A stretch of 64,000 nucleotides of DNA, taken from NCBI RefSeq assembly GCF_009711095.1, contig NZ_WMJZ01000025.1, forward strand, positions 1 through 64,000, given 5' to 3'. The notes under the pieces are model-generated. The model worked only from the letters and a program-made list of their open reading frames with translations, did not search any database and was not told the DNA's origin. Shown here piece by piece: positions 1-8,821 of this stretch. The position numbers and the translations under genes were made by a program. Each line of letters begins with the position of its first letter. The first letter of the stretch is position 1. Source of the DNA: Intestinirhabdus alba (GTDB taxonomy: Bacteria > Pseudomonadota > Gammaproteobacteria > Enterobacterales > Enterobacteriaceae).

Positions 1-118
1 GCATTTTTAACGTGACACAGAATTCTGAACGCTCTCGATCTGGCGGAGATAATACTGGAATATGCGAATAAACATCAGTCCGGGATCTAACCGATATTTG
101 TACCCATACCACATATGA

Positions 119-385
119 TCATTTACGATGAGTCATATCCCTGATTGCCCCCGCATAAAGCGCCTCAATATTGATATCCTCATCAATTTCCGCCCAATGG
201 ATTCCCCCGCATGCGTTAAGGGTGAAGCGCTCTCTCTGTTCTACCGTAGCGCGTTCGAGGCGAGGGAAGTTTTTGAGCGGGATATTTAACCGTGCTTTTC
301 CCTTAACCTGTACATGCAGGTATTCATCTGAGAAATAAACAACGACTGACGATCGATCAAATAGCAGGCTGTTTACCTTCTTCAT
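119..385 (-). CDS. DUF2442 family small protein
   Basis: The 88-residue protein resembles the DUF2442 family, small proteins of unknown biochemical role often found with a DUF4160 protein or a small helix-turn-helix protein in toxin-antitoxin-like pairs. The family-type core, with aromatic and hydrophobic blocks around ARLNIPLKNFPRLERA and the later HWAEIDEDINIEALYAG, covers most of the chain. Its start overlaps the 3' end of the upstream Ner-like gene by 29 bases, so the two are probably co-transcribed and translationally coupled. It lies on the island side of the leuX integrase. No DUF4160 partner is visible in the window. Family assignment is reasonably sure; function is unknown. Confidence 0.7.
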   Translation of the reverse strand: MKKVNSLLFDRSSVVVYFSDEYLHVQVKGKARLNIPLKNFPRLERATVEQRERFTLNACGGIHWAEIDEDINIEALYAGAIRDMTHRK

Positions 386-644
386 TCAATTTTCTCCTTA
401 TGCGCATTTTTCTGTCCAGTAGCGTACCAGAACTATCAAAATAACGGCTGGGCCAGATTTCCGCAGGATGAACGTCCAGCGCCGTGGCCACAAGCCATTC
501 CCCTTTTGGCCAGGGACGAGAAAGCACATTGGCAAGCGTTGAAGAACTGAGTCCCGCAGAGCGCGATAACGCAGCCAGAGTCGTGCCTTTCTTGCGCAAG
601 GCGGCGATGATATCTGCCGGATGCCAGTCATGATGTGATGCCAT
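357..644 (-). CDS. Ner/SfsB-like helix-turn-helix DNA-binding protein
   Basis: A protein of 95 residues matching the phage Mu Ner / Nlp (SfsB) family of winged or helix-turn-helix repressors. The family signature is visible: an N-terminal WHPADIIAALRKKGTTLAAL segment, the recognition helix LSSSTLANVLSRPWPKGE, and the LDVHPAEIWPSRY segment. I chose the ATG at 644 (MASHHDW) over the one four codons upstream because known Ner/Nlp proteins begin close to the W-H-P motif. It is divergent from the XRE-type gene at 763; the intergenic region holds a palindrome that is a plausible operator. It probably represses its own island promoter, as Ner does in Mu, but the target is an inference. Confidence 0.8.
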   Translation of the reverse strand: MASHHDWHPADIIAALRKKGTTLAALSRSAGLSSSTLANVLSRPWPKGEWLVATALDVHPAEIWPSRYFDSSGTLLDRKMRIRRKLNEEGKQPAI

Positions 645-684
645 ACCTATCTCCAATAAAACTTCGGGTAATAGTATGCATCAA

Positions 685-705
685 ATACTAAGGATTACTT
701 AGTAT
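685..705. promoter_or_regulatory. Palindrome between divergent regulators, candidate operator
   Basis: A perfect inverted repeat, ATACTAAG-N5-CTTAGTAT, lies in the 118-base gap between the divergent Ner-like (minus) and XRE-like (plus) genes. Its size and position fit an operator for one of the two regulators. A looser pair, GAGAATC and GATTCTC, brackets the stretch just before the XRE start. Binding is an inference. Confidence 0.5.
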
Positions 706-762
706 ATTTTCAAGACGTACAGATGAGAATCGCGACAAGCCACACAAGAAATCAGGATTCTC

Positions 763-1017
763 ATGCTACCTCATCGCTTAAAAGCCGCACGTTTAAAGGC
801 TGGCCTGTCGCAGGAACGGTTAGGGATTCTTGCCGGAATCGATGAAGCAACAGCCAGTGCCCGAATGAATCAATATGAGCGCGGTATTCACACACCAGAC
901 TTTGAACTTGCCTGTCGGTTGGCATCGGTACTACACGTTCCGGCTTGTTATTTTTATGCGGTGGAAGACGATCTGGCAGAAATGATTCTTGGATATTCAG
1001 AATCGCAGGGAAAATAA
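763..1017 (+). CDS. XRE-family helix-turn-helix transcriptional regulator
   Basis: An 84-residue protein consisting essentially of one HTH_3/Cro-CI domain. Residues 3-60 show the classic pattern: LKAARLKAGLSQERLGILAG, then a recognition helix before MNQYERGIHTPDFELACRLASVL. The short C-terminal tail (FYAVEDDLAEMILGYSE) is typical of small XRE regulators in islands and defence loci. It is divergent from the Ner-like gene and followed by a GC-rich hairpin. It may regulate itself and the neighbouring island genes; no specific target can be named. Confidence 0.85.
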   Translation: MLPHRLKAARLKAGLSQERLGILAGIDEATASARMNQYERGIHTPDFELACRLASVLHVPACYFYAVEDDLAEMILGYSESQGK

Positions 1018-1035
1018 GCCCTATAAGACGTATTA

Positions 1036-1070
1036 GCTCCCGCCCCCCTGGGAAGGGGCGGGAGCGTTGT
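1036..1070 (+). terminator. GC-rich hairpin after XRE gene
   Basis: Perfect 11-bp arms, GCTCCCGCCCC and GGGGCGGGAGC, with an 8-base loop, 18 bases after the XRE stop codon. The tail (GTTGTAAC) is only moderately T-rich, so termination is likely but the site is not canonical. Confidence 0.5.
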
Positions 1071-1156
1071 AACATACGAATATTTGCTAAATAGTATTCC
1101 CAGCAAAATTTAATACTCATGAATGCTTTATAAAAACGATTAAAATACGATTCACT

Positions 1157-2437
1157 TTACTTGTATTTTTTTAATATAAATTCATATCCTCTATGCTGCA
1201 TTAACATATCTGAGTAAACAGCTATCTGCCAAAGATAAACCCCATTCTTTTGTACAAAATTTTTCCCTTGTAACATACTCCCCCCTGATTTTATGCCATT
1301 AGCATAAAGAAGATCACTATACTCAGATTTAAAATCATTCTGATTAATTAAGAACTCTCTTGTTATAAAAGAACTATCATCATTGAAAGATAAGTATTTA
1401 TCGAGTTTTGAAGATATCCCTTCCAATATATCAACATTCCCATACAACAGAAAATAACAATAACAACTTAATCTTTCAGACAAAAGAAGAAGCCTGGCCA
1501 AATCTTTTTTTATTTCATATTCAAGGTTATTATTAGAACATGAGGTACGTTTAACTTCAAGAACCGAATCTATCTCACGATTTGGTTTATAAAGAACAAA
1601 ATCTGCTGCCTTTTCTTTTCCTTTATGATTAGCATCTAATATTTTAGAAAATCTGAACTCTCTTTCAAACAGCTCGGACACCGGTAACTCGACACAAAAG
1701 AACTTACTAATTTGATCATGAATTGATAATTCATTAATATCGTCTGCTTCGCTTATGGAATGCTCATGTCTAAATGCAGACAACCTCTCCGGTAATTGCT
1801 CTACAATTTTTTTAGTCCAACGAGAAATGCTATAACCATGTAAACTTCCCAGTTCGTCAAAATCCTCTTTGGAATAATCCATTTTTATTTCTATTTTATT
1901 TAAATCCAATACATCATCATCAGGTAAAGCTTCCGTAAGAGTAAGTCCTGTTTTCTTTAAAAAATAATCACTATTAATGCTAAGCCAGCGGGGGGATCCA
2001 TCCCTACCCATTTCCACAATCGATATATGTTTTCTATTACTATACACCGAGAATTTTTCAGGATAATTCTCTACCCAAATTATTTTAGAAAAAGACTCTA
2101 CAATATTAATCTTTAATGAAGAAAACCTGGATCTATACTTTCTGGGAAAAAGAAAAGAAAGGAACTTATCAAAAAAATTAGCATCACTGTGCCAGTGCCG
2201 ATAGATAGAAAAGGGAAAGTTTATTTTTTCACCTTCAATTCTCTCATTGACTATATCATAAAACAATTTCTCTGCTATAATTTCAACCGCATTTGTTACC
2301 GAAGTGCCGTAATAACTCATATATTGACTACACACAATAACCATAGGTTTATCGCGAGCTGCCCTGATAAGCCTGATATGACATCTACCACGGCTACCGT
2401 GAAATCCGATAAATCGAAAGTGTATATCTTTTAACAT
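1157..2437 (-). CDS. Unrecognised AT-rich island protein with PD-(D/E)XK-like motif
   Basis: I do not recognise this 426-residue protein. It is conspicuously AT-rich beside its neighbours, with long A/T runs and AT-ended codons, a sign of horizontal transfer. The C-terminal third has a nuclease-like arrangement: D279 in ADFVLY, then after 14 residues E294-V-K296 in SVLEVKRT, on alternating hydrophobic strands and followed by a helix (KDLARLLLLSERL). This is the D-x(n)-(D/E)xK pattern of PD-(D/E)XK nucleases such as restriction or repair enzymes. The N-terminal part (IVCSQYMSYYGTSVTNA, then EIIAEKLFYDI) matches no family known to me. It ends 14 bases upstream of the integrase start side and is transcribed in the same direction. 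A restriction or defence nuclease is the leading guess, unproven. Confidence 0.6.
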   Translation of the reverse strand: MLKDIHFRFIGFHGSRGRCHIRLIRAARDKPMVIVCSQYMSYYGTSVTNAVEIIAEKLFYDIVNERIEGEKINFPFSIYRHWHSDANFFDKFLSFLFPRKYRSRFSSLKINIVESFSKIIWVENYPEKFSVYSNRKHISIVEMGRDGSPRWLSINSDYFLKKTGLTLTEALPDDDVLDLNKIEIKMDYSKEDFDELGSLHGYSISRWTKKIVEQLPERLSAFRHEHSISEADDINELSIHDQISKFFCVELPVSELFEREFRFSKILDANHKGKEKAADFVLYKPNREIDSVLEVKRTSCSNNNLEYEIKKDLARLLLLSERLSCYCYFLLYGNVDILEGISSKLDKYLSFNDDSSFITREFLINQNDFKSEYSDLLYANGIKSGGSMLQGKNFVQKNGVYLWQIAVYSDMLMQHRGYEFILKKYK

Positions 2438-2451
2438 AAAAGACCTCCCTA

Positions 2452-3711
2452 TTAGTACGTTCCCTTAAACTCATACGGCACCACATACCCTTCCCGATTC
2501 GCATCCAGATAATCCGCCCACCATTGCAGCATCAGCCGCCGTTCTTCGATATGTTCGGCCTTATGGATATAGGCCGCCCGCACGCTATTACGCTCCTGGT
2601 GGCTCATTTGCCGCTCGACAGCATCCCGCGACCACAGCCCGGATTCAACCAAAGCGCTACAGGCCATTGTGCGGAAACCATGCCCGCACAGTTCGGTCGT
2701 GGTGTCATATCCCATGACCCGCAACGCATTATTGACGGTATTTTCACTCATGGGTTTAGTTGGACGACGATCGCCCGGGAATATCAGTTCGTGACCGCCA
2801 CTGATTGCCTTAATCTCTTTCAGCAGCGCCAAAGCCTGACGGGATAACGGTACTAAGTGTTCAGTGCGCATTTTTGCCCCGCGCTGAGAATGTTTTACAC
2901 CGGGGATCGCTTCACGTTCAGCCGGTATCGTCCACATAGCGCGTTTAAAGTCGATCTCGGCCCAGCGGGCAAAGCGCAGTTCACTGGAACGGATAAAAAC
3001 GCACAGTGTGAACTTTAAGGCCAGGGTGGTTAATGCCCGCCCTTTATAACTTTCGATCCTTGCCAGAAAATCCGGAAGCTTATCCAGCTTCAACGCCGGG
3101 CGATGGGTTGCCTTCGGCGGCGCTATCGCACCAGAAAGATCCTGAGCAGGATTGCGCTCTATCAGATCGTTCTGCACCGCATAGCGCATAATATCGGTCA
3201 CCCGCTGACGTAGCCGTGACGCCAAATCGAGATGGCCGTTTTGCTCCACGGCTTTCAGCGGCTCAAGCAAGTCTTTAGTCTTCAGGTCCGCTATGTGGCG
3301 ATGGCCTATCGCCGGCAAAATATTACGTTCCATATCGCGCCATACCCGTCCGGCATGCGTTTCTGACCAGCGATTCTGACTAATGTACCGATGCCAGTCT
3401 CTCGCGACTTTCTCAAAGGTAATCAATGCGGCCTGTGCTTCTTCCTTTTCTTTCCCCCGTTTTTCTGCCGGGTTGATACCTTCAGCCAATAACAGCCGTA
3501 CCTCATCACGCTTCTCACGGGCCTTTGCTAACGAGATTAGAGGATAAGCGCCAAAAGCGATGCGACTTTCCTTGCCTTCGAAACGATACTTGAGATACCA
3601 GCGCTTAGAGCCGCCAGGGCTTATCAGCAGGTATAGTCCATGTGCATCAGCGAGTTTATAGGCTTTCTCGCGAGGCTTGGCGGTGCGGGCTACAACGTCT
3701 GTCAGGGCCAT
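2452..3711 (-). CDS. P4-type tyrosine integrase at leuX
   Basis: A 419-residue site-specific recombinase of the P4/IntB/IntS type. The N-terminus (TDVVARTAKPREKAYKLADA) is the DUF4102 arm-binding domain typical of island integrases. A central SAM-like core-binding domain follows, and the C-terminal catalytic domain carries SSELRFARWAEIDF (first catalytic Arg), H344-GF-R347, the SHQ histidine and the nucleophile Y381 in AAYIH. Length is normal and the gene is intact. It is oriented with leuX and lies just beyond the tRNA 3' end, the usual arrangement for P4-type elements integrated in leuX (E. coli intB occupies the same place). The island therefore extends leftwards out of the window. Confidence 0.95.
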   Translation of the reverse strand: MALTDVVARTAKPREKAYKLADAHGLYLLISPGGSKRWYLKYRFEGKESRIAFGAYPLISLAKAREKRDEVRLLLAEGINPAEKRGKEKEEAQAALITFEKVARDWHRYISQNRWSETHAGRVWRDMERNILPAIGHRHIADLKTKDLLEPLKAVEQNGHLDLASRLRQRVTDIMRYAVQNDLIERNPAQDLSGAIAPPKATHRPALKLDKLPDFLARIESYKGRALTTLALKFTLCVFIRSSELRFARWAEIDFKRAMWTIPAEREAIPGVKHSQRGAKMRTEHLVPLSRQALALLKEIKAISGGHELIFPGDRRPTKPMSENTVNNALRVMGYDTTTELCGHGFRTMACSALVESGLWSRDAVERQMSHQERNSVRAAYIHKAEHIEERRLMLQWWADYLDANREGYVVPYEFKGTY

Positions 3712-3713
3712 AA

Positions 3714-3764
3714 TTGGGGGTCAACTCCTAATCGAAGTGAATTGACCCTCATCTTGACCCCCAA
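3714..3764. promoter_or_regulatory. Inverted repeats upstream of the integrase gene
   Basis: Two 11-bp arms, TTGGGGGTCAA (3714-3724) and TTGACCCCCAA (3754-3764), are perfect inverted copies, with a related ATTGACCCTCA between them. They begin just upstream of the integrase ATG. They could be integrase arm sites or an autoregulatory operator overlapping the promoter; which of these is not shown by the sequence. Confidence 0.5.
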
Positions 3765-3892
3765 ATCATCTGGATGTCAATGGACAAAAAAAGACCAGCG
3801 CGGATAAAATGAACAGATCAGGAGGAAGGGAGATAACATTTAATCTTTTAATAAACAATAAGATATGGATGTTTATGGAAGGTTATGGATAT

Positions 3893-3920
3893 AAAAAAAG
3901 CCACCTTAAGGTGACTGATT
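3893..3920 (-). terminator. Rho-independent terminator of leuX
   Basis: On the minus strand a perfect CACCTTAAGGTG palindrome, extended by flanking pairs, is followed by seven T residues (the A run at 3893-3899). It begins about ten bases after the tRNA 3' end. Confidence 0.8.
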
Positions 3921-3929
3921 TTTCCACAA

Positions 3930-3956
3930 TGGTGCCGAAGGCCGGACTCGAACCGG
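3930..3956. other. Probable integration (att) core in leuX 3' end
   Basis: P4-type integrases recombine within the 3' part of a tRNA gene, leaving a duplicated tRNA fragment at the far end of the element. The integrase at 2452-3711 next to this 3' end makes it the likely chromosome-island junction. The second copy would lie left of the window, so the exact core length cannot be seen here. Confidence 0.5.
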
Positions 3957-4014
3957 CACGTATTTCTACGGTTGATTTTGAATCAACTGCGTCTACCGAT
4001 TTCGCCACTCCGGC
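3930..4014 (-). tRNA. leuX: tRNA-Leu(CAA)
   Basis: The 85-base sequence read on the minus strand starts GCCGGAGTGGCGAAATCGG and ends in an encoded CCA. The acceptor arms pair (GCCGGAG with CTTCGGC, one G-U), the T arm is GTGCCGGTTCGAGTCCGGC, and the anticodon loop TTGATTCAAAATCAA gives anticodon CAA. A long variable arm fits a class II leucine tRNA. It corresponds to E. coli leuX, which decodes the UUG codon and is a well-known island integration site next to ahr. An encoded 3' end followed directly by island DNA shows that the integrated element restores the gene. Confidence 0.97.
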
Positions 4015-4211
4015 ACGGAAAGGGATGCGGAAAACGTGTGGATTATACCTGTCACGCGCAGCCATGCAAGCGGCAGCCTGTTCCCGGTTCGCTAAGTGTT
4101 GAAAAAATCGGCGCTTTCTTATCGCCCGCTTCTTCCCCTTCTTCCACCCGCAAAGCGCCCGGTCGCGGCATGCTCTACACTTCCAAAGCCAAACCACACG
4201 AAGAGAATGCC

Positions 4212-5231
4212 ATGAACATGATAAAAAGCTATGCCGCAAAAGAGGCGGGCGGCGAACTGGAACGCTATGACTATGATGCGGGCGAGCTCAGGCCGGAAGA
4301 TGTCGAAGTGCAGGTTGAATACTGCGGGATCTGCCACTCCGATCTGTCGATGATCGATAACGAATGGGGCATGTCGCGCTATCCGCTGATCGCCGGACAT
4401 GAAGTTATCGGCCGCATAGTTGCCCTCGGCAGCGCGGCGCAGGACAAAGGCCTGAAGCCAGGCCAGCGGGTCGGCATCGGCTGGACGGCGCGCAGTTGCG
4501 GCCACTGCGACGCCTGCATCAGCGGCAACCACATCAACTGCCTGGAAGGCGCGGTGCCGACGATCCTGAACAACGGCGGCTTTGCCGAGAAGCTGCGCGC
4601 GGGCTGGCAGTGGATAATCCCGCTGCCGGATAATATCGACATTGAATCCGCCGGGCCTCTGCTGTGCGGCGGCATCACGGTCTTTAAACCGCTGCTGATG
4701 CACCATATCACCGCCACCAGCCGCGTCGGGGTGATCGGTATCGGCGGTCTCGGACATATCGCCATCAAGCTGCTCCACGCGATGGGCTGCGAGGTAACCG
4801 CCTTCAGCTCTAATCCGGCAAAGGAGCAGGAAGTACGGGCGATGGGGGCCGATAAGGTGGTTAACAGCCGCGATCCACAGGCGCTGAAGGCGCTGGCGGG
4901 CCAGTTCGATCTGATCGTAAATACCGTTAACGTCGATCTCGACTGGCAGCCCTGGTTCGAAGCGTTGGCTTATGGCGGCAATTTTCATACCGTCGGCGCG
5001 GTGATGAAGCCGCTGCCGGTGCCGGCGTTCACCCTGATTGCCGGCGATCGCAGCATCTCCGGCTCGGCAACCGGCACCCCCTTCGAGCTGCGCAAGCTGA
5101 TGAAATTTGCCGGACGCTGCGGGATCGCCCCGACCGTTGAGCTCTATCCTATGTCGCAAATTAACGAGGCTATCCGCCACGTTCGCGACGGTAAGGCCCG
5201 CTATCGCGTAGTGCTGAAGGCCGACTTCTGA
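4212..5231 (+). CDS. ahr: NADPH-dependent aldehyde reductase (zinc alcohol dehydrogenase)
   Basis: A 339-residue medium-chain zinc alcohol dehydrogenase, very close along its length to E. coli Ahr (YjgB), which reduces aldehydes with NADPH in the cytoplasm. Visible features: catalytic zinc ligands C38 (YCGICHSD) and H62-E63 (AGHE), structural zinc cysteines C96, C99, C102 and C110, and the Rossmann motif [12 protein letters not shown] start at ATG 4212 ([15 protein letters not shown]), which reproduces the E. coli length; a longer open frame upstream runs through the tRNA and is not coding. Its place beside leuX is the same as in E. coli. Confidence 0.95.
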   Translation: MNMIKSYAAKEAGGELERYDYDAGELRPEDVEVQVEYCGICHSDLSMIDNEWGMSRYPLIAGHEVIGRIVALGSAAQDKGLKPGQRVGIGWTARSCGHCDACISGNHINCLEGAVPTILNNGGFAEKLRAGWQWIIPLPDNIDIESAGPLLCGGITVFKPLLMHHITATSRVGVIGIGGLGHIAIKLLHAMGCEVTAFSSNPAKEQEVRAMGADKVVNSRDPQALKALAGQFDLIVNTVNVDLDWQPWFEALAYGGNFHTVGAVMKPLPVPAFTLIAGDRSISGSATGTPFELRKLMKFAGRCGIAPTVELYPMSQINEAIRHVRDGKARYRVVLKADF

Positions 5232-5315
5232 CGTCATCGGGCGGCGGCCGCTCCCGTACCGGCCCCGGAGCGCGCACACCGGAAAGATGGCCGGAGCGTC
5301 GCTCCGCAGCTTGCG

Positions 5316-6815
5316 CTACGCCTCATCCTTCTGCGCAGAACCCCAGGCCTGGTTGGCGCTGCGGTCGGGTTCTTCCCGGTCGGAGCGGAGTGTATCCCGC
5401 AGATAGTGCTCTATCTGCTCCAGACTACGATTGCGGGTTTCCGGCACGCATTTAATCACAAACAGCGCGCCGGCCAGGCCGATAGCGGCGAAAATAAAGA
5501 ACGTACCGGAAAGGCCCAGCCACGCCAGCAGAACCGGGAAACACAGCGAGATAATAAAGTTAGCGATCCACATCGAAAATACCGCTCCGCCCATAAAGAT
5601 CCCGCGCAGCCGGATTGGAAAAATTTCTGATAACAGCAGCCAGGTCACCGGCGATAGCGCCCCCTGCTGAAAGCTCAGAAACAAGAGCATCCCAATCAGC
5701 ACCATATAGGCGCGCAGCGCGTCCGGCTGGCCGTTCACCGTCTCCGGAAGCAGCCAGCTCACCGCGCCAATAAATACCAGACAAAGGGTGCAGCCAAACT
5801 GGCCAATCATGGTCATCGGGCGGCGTCCCATTTTTCCCAGCATCCAGATGCCGACGAAGGTCATCAGTACCGAAACAACGCCGTTGGCGACGGTGGCGAA
5901 CAGCGCCGCGTTATCGGTCATCCCAACCGTCGTCAACACCGTCGGCGCGTAGTACATAATGGTGTTCACACCGGTCATCTGCTGGATAACCGCAATGCCG
6001 ACGCCGATCGAAAACAGCTTAAACAGCCACGGCGTCATGATTTCACGCACCCGCGGTTTGCCCTCACCACGCTGCTCTTCCAGCGTTTCGCTAATTTCCA
6101 TCAGCTCCCACTCGACGTCCTCCTGACGGCGAGTGCGTTCCAGCACGCGCCTGGCCTCCGCCAGCCGCCCTTTCATCGCGTACCAGCGCGGTGAATCCGG
6201 CATAAACATCATGCCAAACCACAGCAGCACCGCGGGCAGCGTGGCGACCGCCAGCATCCAGCGCCAGGTATTCTCTCCTCCCCACAGCTCATGAAACGCC
6301 GCGTTAGAGATATAGGCCAGCAGTTGTCCGGAGACAATCATTAGCTCCTGCAGCGTAACCAACTGCCCGCGCCTGTTGGCCGGCGCGATTTCGGCAATAT
6401 AAACCGGCACTGTCGCCGCCGCCCCGCCCACCGCCACGCCGAGTACCAGGCGGAAGAAAATCATCCAGTTGACGTCCGGCGCCATCGCGGTGCCCATCGC
6501 GCCGACGGCGAAAATCACCGCCAGTCCGAGGATGATTTTCTTTCTGCCTGCGGCATCGGCCAGATGCCCGGAGAGCAGCGCGCCAAAGGCGGCACCGAAC
6601 AGCAGGGAGCTGGTCACCAGACCAGTGGTCAGGGGGGTAAGCTGCAGCTCTTTGCCCATAAACAGCAATGCGCCGGAAATGACGCCGGTATCATAACCAA
6701 ACAGCAGCCCCCCCAGGGTTGCAATCAGGGCCACGACCTTAACGAAAGGCGTTGTCGGAACATCGCTGTTTGGTCCCGACGCTTTATTGAGTGTGAGATA
6801 GTGTTCCTTTGACAT
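5316..6815 (-). CDS. iolT: myo-Inositol transporter, MFS sugar porter
   Basis: A 499-residue major facilitator of the sugar porter family with 12 hydrophobic segments. Diagnostic motifs include GYDTGVISGALLF in TM1, the loop motif GHLADAAGRKK, PVYIAEIAPANRRGQLV after TM4-5, QQMTGVNTIMYYAP in TM7, and the terminal PETRNRSLEQIEHYL. These are shared with bacterial IolT/XylE/GalP proton symporters. Substrate is inferred from context: it is the last gene of the iolD-G-H-E-T series, 156 bases after iolE. Given the surrounding complete inositol pathway, myo-inositol uptake is the most likely role. The family assignment is certain; the exact substrate is inferred. Confidence 0.88.
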   Translation of the reverse strand: MSKEHYLTLNKASGPNSDVPTTPFVKVVALIATLGGLLFGYDTGVISGALLFMGKELQLTPLTTGLVTSSLLFGAAFGALLSGHLADAAGRKKIILGLAVIFAVGAMGTAMAPDVNWMIFFRLVLGVAVGGAAATVPVYIAEIAPANRRGQLVTLQELMIVSGQLLAYISNAAFHELWGGENTWRWMLAVATLPAVLLWFGMMFMPDSPRWYAMKGRLAEARRVLERTRRQEDVEWELMEISETLEEQRGEGKPRVREIMTPWLFKLFSIGVGIAVIQQMTGVNTIMYYAPTVLTTVGMTDNAALFATVANGVVSVLMTFVGIWMLGKMGRRPMTMIGQFGCTLCLVFIGAVSWLLPETVNGQPDALRAYMVLIGMLLFLSFQQGALSPVTWLLLSEIFPIRLRGIFMGGAVFSMWIANFIISLCFPVLLAWLGLSGTFFIFAAIGLAGALFVIKCVPETRNRSLEQIEHYLRDTLRSDREEPDRSANQAWGSAQKDEA

Positions 6816-6971
6816 AGTAGACTCCAGTAACCTGCCTTATAGAGGGAAGATATGCTTTTGTCTGAACGCAGAGGCTTCCTGCCCCACAGACGCGGATGAC
6901 GCTCATCTGTGATGTAGTGATAAGTAAGTAAGAACAGGCTACGCCGCTGCGTAACCTGAGACGACCGACGA

Positions 6972-7874
6972 TCAGATACCCGCCGTTTCGTAAATGTATT
7001 TGCGCGCTTTTAGCGCATACTCGAATGGATTTGCCCGCGCCGGGTCCTGCTCTGCCTCAACGACCATCCAGCCCCGATAGTCAGCTTCCTCCAGCGCCCT
7101 GAATACCGGACGAAAATCTATCGCGCCGTCGCCAGGAACCGTGAAGGTGCCTTTCCTTACGCCGTCCAGAAACGACAGACCTTCACGACGCACCTGGTCA
7201 ATTACCGCCGGTCGCACGTCCTTCAGATGGACGTGATTGATTCGCGGCAAATACTTCCTGAGGATCGCCAGCATTGGCTCCTCTCCGCCTTCGGCATACC
7301 AGGCGTGACCGGTGTCGTACAGCAGATAGACGCGCTCATCCACCAGCGACATAAATCTGTCGATCTCCGCCGCGGTCTGGATGCCGGTCCCCATATGGTG
7401 GTGTAAACACACCTGCATACCTTTTTCCGCGGCCAGGCGTCCCAGGGTGTTATAGCCCTCGGCAACCCGCTGCCACGCCTCGTCGCTGAAGCAGGGCTTT
7501 TCACCGCCCAGAATCGGCCTGTTTTGCCCCTGAATACTTCCGCTCTGCTCGGAACAGCCAATGACCTTCGCGCCCATGGCGTGAAGAAAGTTCATATGAT
7601 TGACAAACTCATCAAGGGTTCTGTCCCGCTGCCCGTCGGCAAAAAAGGTGCTGAACCAGGCGTTGCAGATCTCTATTCCGCGAATCGCCAGCATGGGCGC
7701 GAGCACCGCCGGATCGCGCGGATATTTGCTGCCAACTTCGCTACCGCTGAAGCCCGCCAGCGCCATTTCGCTGACCGTCTGTTGAAACGTATTTTCACAG
7801 CCCAGCTCCGGCATATCGTCATTCGTCCAGCCGATGGGGGCTATCGCCAGTTTCACGTTATCTTTATTCATCAT
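6972..7874 (-). CDS. iolE: myo-Inosose-2 dehydratase
   Basis: A 300-residue TIM-barrel protein of the xylose isomerase-like (AP endonuclease 2) superfamily. The N-terminus [20 protein letters not shown] is the IolE signature, and metal-site residues are visible in [31 protein letters not shown] and MVVEAEQDP. IolE dehydrates 2-keto-myo-inositol to the trihydroxycyclohexane-dione that IolD then opens. It follows iolH with a 20-base gap in the same direction, so the two are co-transcribed. Two adjacent ATG codons lie at the start, preceded by GGAGCGGA; the first is used here. Confidence 0.95.
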   Translation of the reverse strand: MMNKDNVKLAIAPIGWTNDDMPELGCENTFQQTVSEMALAGFSGSEVGSKYPRDPAVLAPMLAIRGIEICNAWFSTFFADGQRDRTLDEFVNHMNFLHAMGAKVIGCSEQSGSIQGQNRPILGGEKPCFSDEAWQRVAEGYNTLGRLAAEKGMQVCLHHHMGTGIQTAAEIDRFMSLVDERVYLLYDTGHAWYAEGGEEPMLAILRKYLPRINHVHLKDVRPAVIDQVRREGLSFLDGVRKGTFTVPGDGAIDFRPVFRALEEADYRGWMVVEAEQDPARANPFEYALKARKYIYETAGI

Positions 7875-7894
7875 TCCGCTCCTGTCGCCGCGCC

Positions 7895-8779
7895 TTAACG
7901 GCGCAGCAGTTCACGTTCGATAAGTTCGCGGGTTTCCACGGCCTGGTATTTCATCTTTTCCGGATAGCCAAACAGCGAGGTACATATAATCGGCTCGCCG
8001 CCAACGCTAAAGGTTCGCCCGGCAAAGTCCATATCGCGTAACGTGCTGAACAGCGTGTCAAAATCGACGTCCCCTTCCCCTACCCCCACGTGCTGATGGA
8101 CCGCGGCGTCAACGCCCGGCGGATTGACGATGTAGCGGCAGTGGCGGGTGTGATTGCGGGTATCCGCAATCAGCACGTGAGAGAGATCCTGACCCGCATA
8201 GCGCAGCATTTTCTCCACATCGCCTTTTCCTTTGTCATAAAAGAAGGTGTGCGGAACGCTGTAGACATACTTCACGTGCTCGCTGCGAAACGACTTCACG
8301 ATATCGACCGTCTCGTTGTTCTCTTCGCAGAAATCCCACGGATGCGCCTGAATTTCCACGCGGATACCTTCGCGTTCAAAGATGGGCAGCAGCTCGTCCA
8401 TAGAGCGGTAAAACATCTCTTCGCAAATTTCCGGCTGATTCGGATCGCCGGAAAATTCGCTGTTAATCACCTGTACGTCCATCTCAACGGCAATTTCGAT
8501 CAGCCGTTTCCAGTTCTTTACCGCCGCCTGACGCCGCAGCTCATCCGGGCCGGACCAGCGATAAACGCAAATCAAAGAGGAGATCGCCAGGCCGGTATCG
8601 CGCAGCGCCTGCCGGTACTCGGCCATAATCTCCCGGCTGGCGCGGGGGTGCTTATAAAACGGATTAATCTGCGGGTGCGGCGATTGCTCAATGTACCTGT
8701 AGCCCCACTCCGCCACCTGATGGACCATCCGCGTGATACCGAGGTCCTTAATCACATCGACATCGAAAGCTATTTTCAT
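7895..8779 (-). CDS. iolH: IolH family TIM-barrel protein, inositol catabolism
   Basis: A 294-residue sugar phosphate isomerase/epimerase-fold protein. The opening [20 protein letters not shown] and blocks such as [29 protein letters not shown]-like text and [17 protein letters not shown] match Bacillus-type IolH. The biochemical step of IolH is not well defined in the family; it always occurs inside iol operons. It lies between iolG (42-base gap) and iolE (20-base gap) on the same strand. Histidine and acidic residues typical of the metal-binding face are present ([26 protein letters not shown]). Family identification is firm, catalytic role unsure. Confidence 0.9.
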   Translation of the reverse strand: MKIAFDVDVIKDLGITRMVHQVAEWGYRYIEQSPHPQINPFYKHPRASREIMAEYRQALRDTGLAISSLICVYRWSGPDELRRQAAVKNWKRLIEIAVEMDVQVINSEFSGDPNQPEICEEMFYRSMDELLPIFEREGIRVEIQAHPWDFCEENNETVDIVKSFRSEHVKYVYSVPHTFFYDKGKGDVEKMLRYAGQDLSHVLIADTRNHTRHCRYIVNPPGVDAAVHQHVGVGEGDVDFDTLFSTLRDMDFAGRTFSVGGEPIICTSLFGYPEKMKYQAVETRELIERELLRR

Positions 8780-8821
8780 GGTCGTTACCTGTCTGAATAC
8801 GGGTTATCGTCGGAGATCGCT

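Noticed and set aside
19-90. Short reading frame on the plus strand ending ILEYANKHQSGI
   Set aside because: It follows an in-frame stop at 13-15, has no start or recognised family and is only 24 codons; it could be a gene remnant but cannot be supported.
3809-4239. Open frames of 97 and 118 codons across leuX
   Set aside because: They run through the tRNA gene and its terminator on both strands and have no protein-like features.
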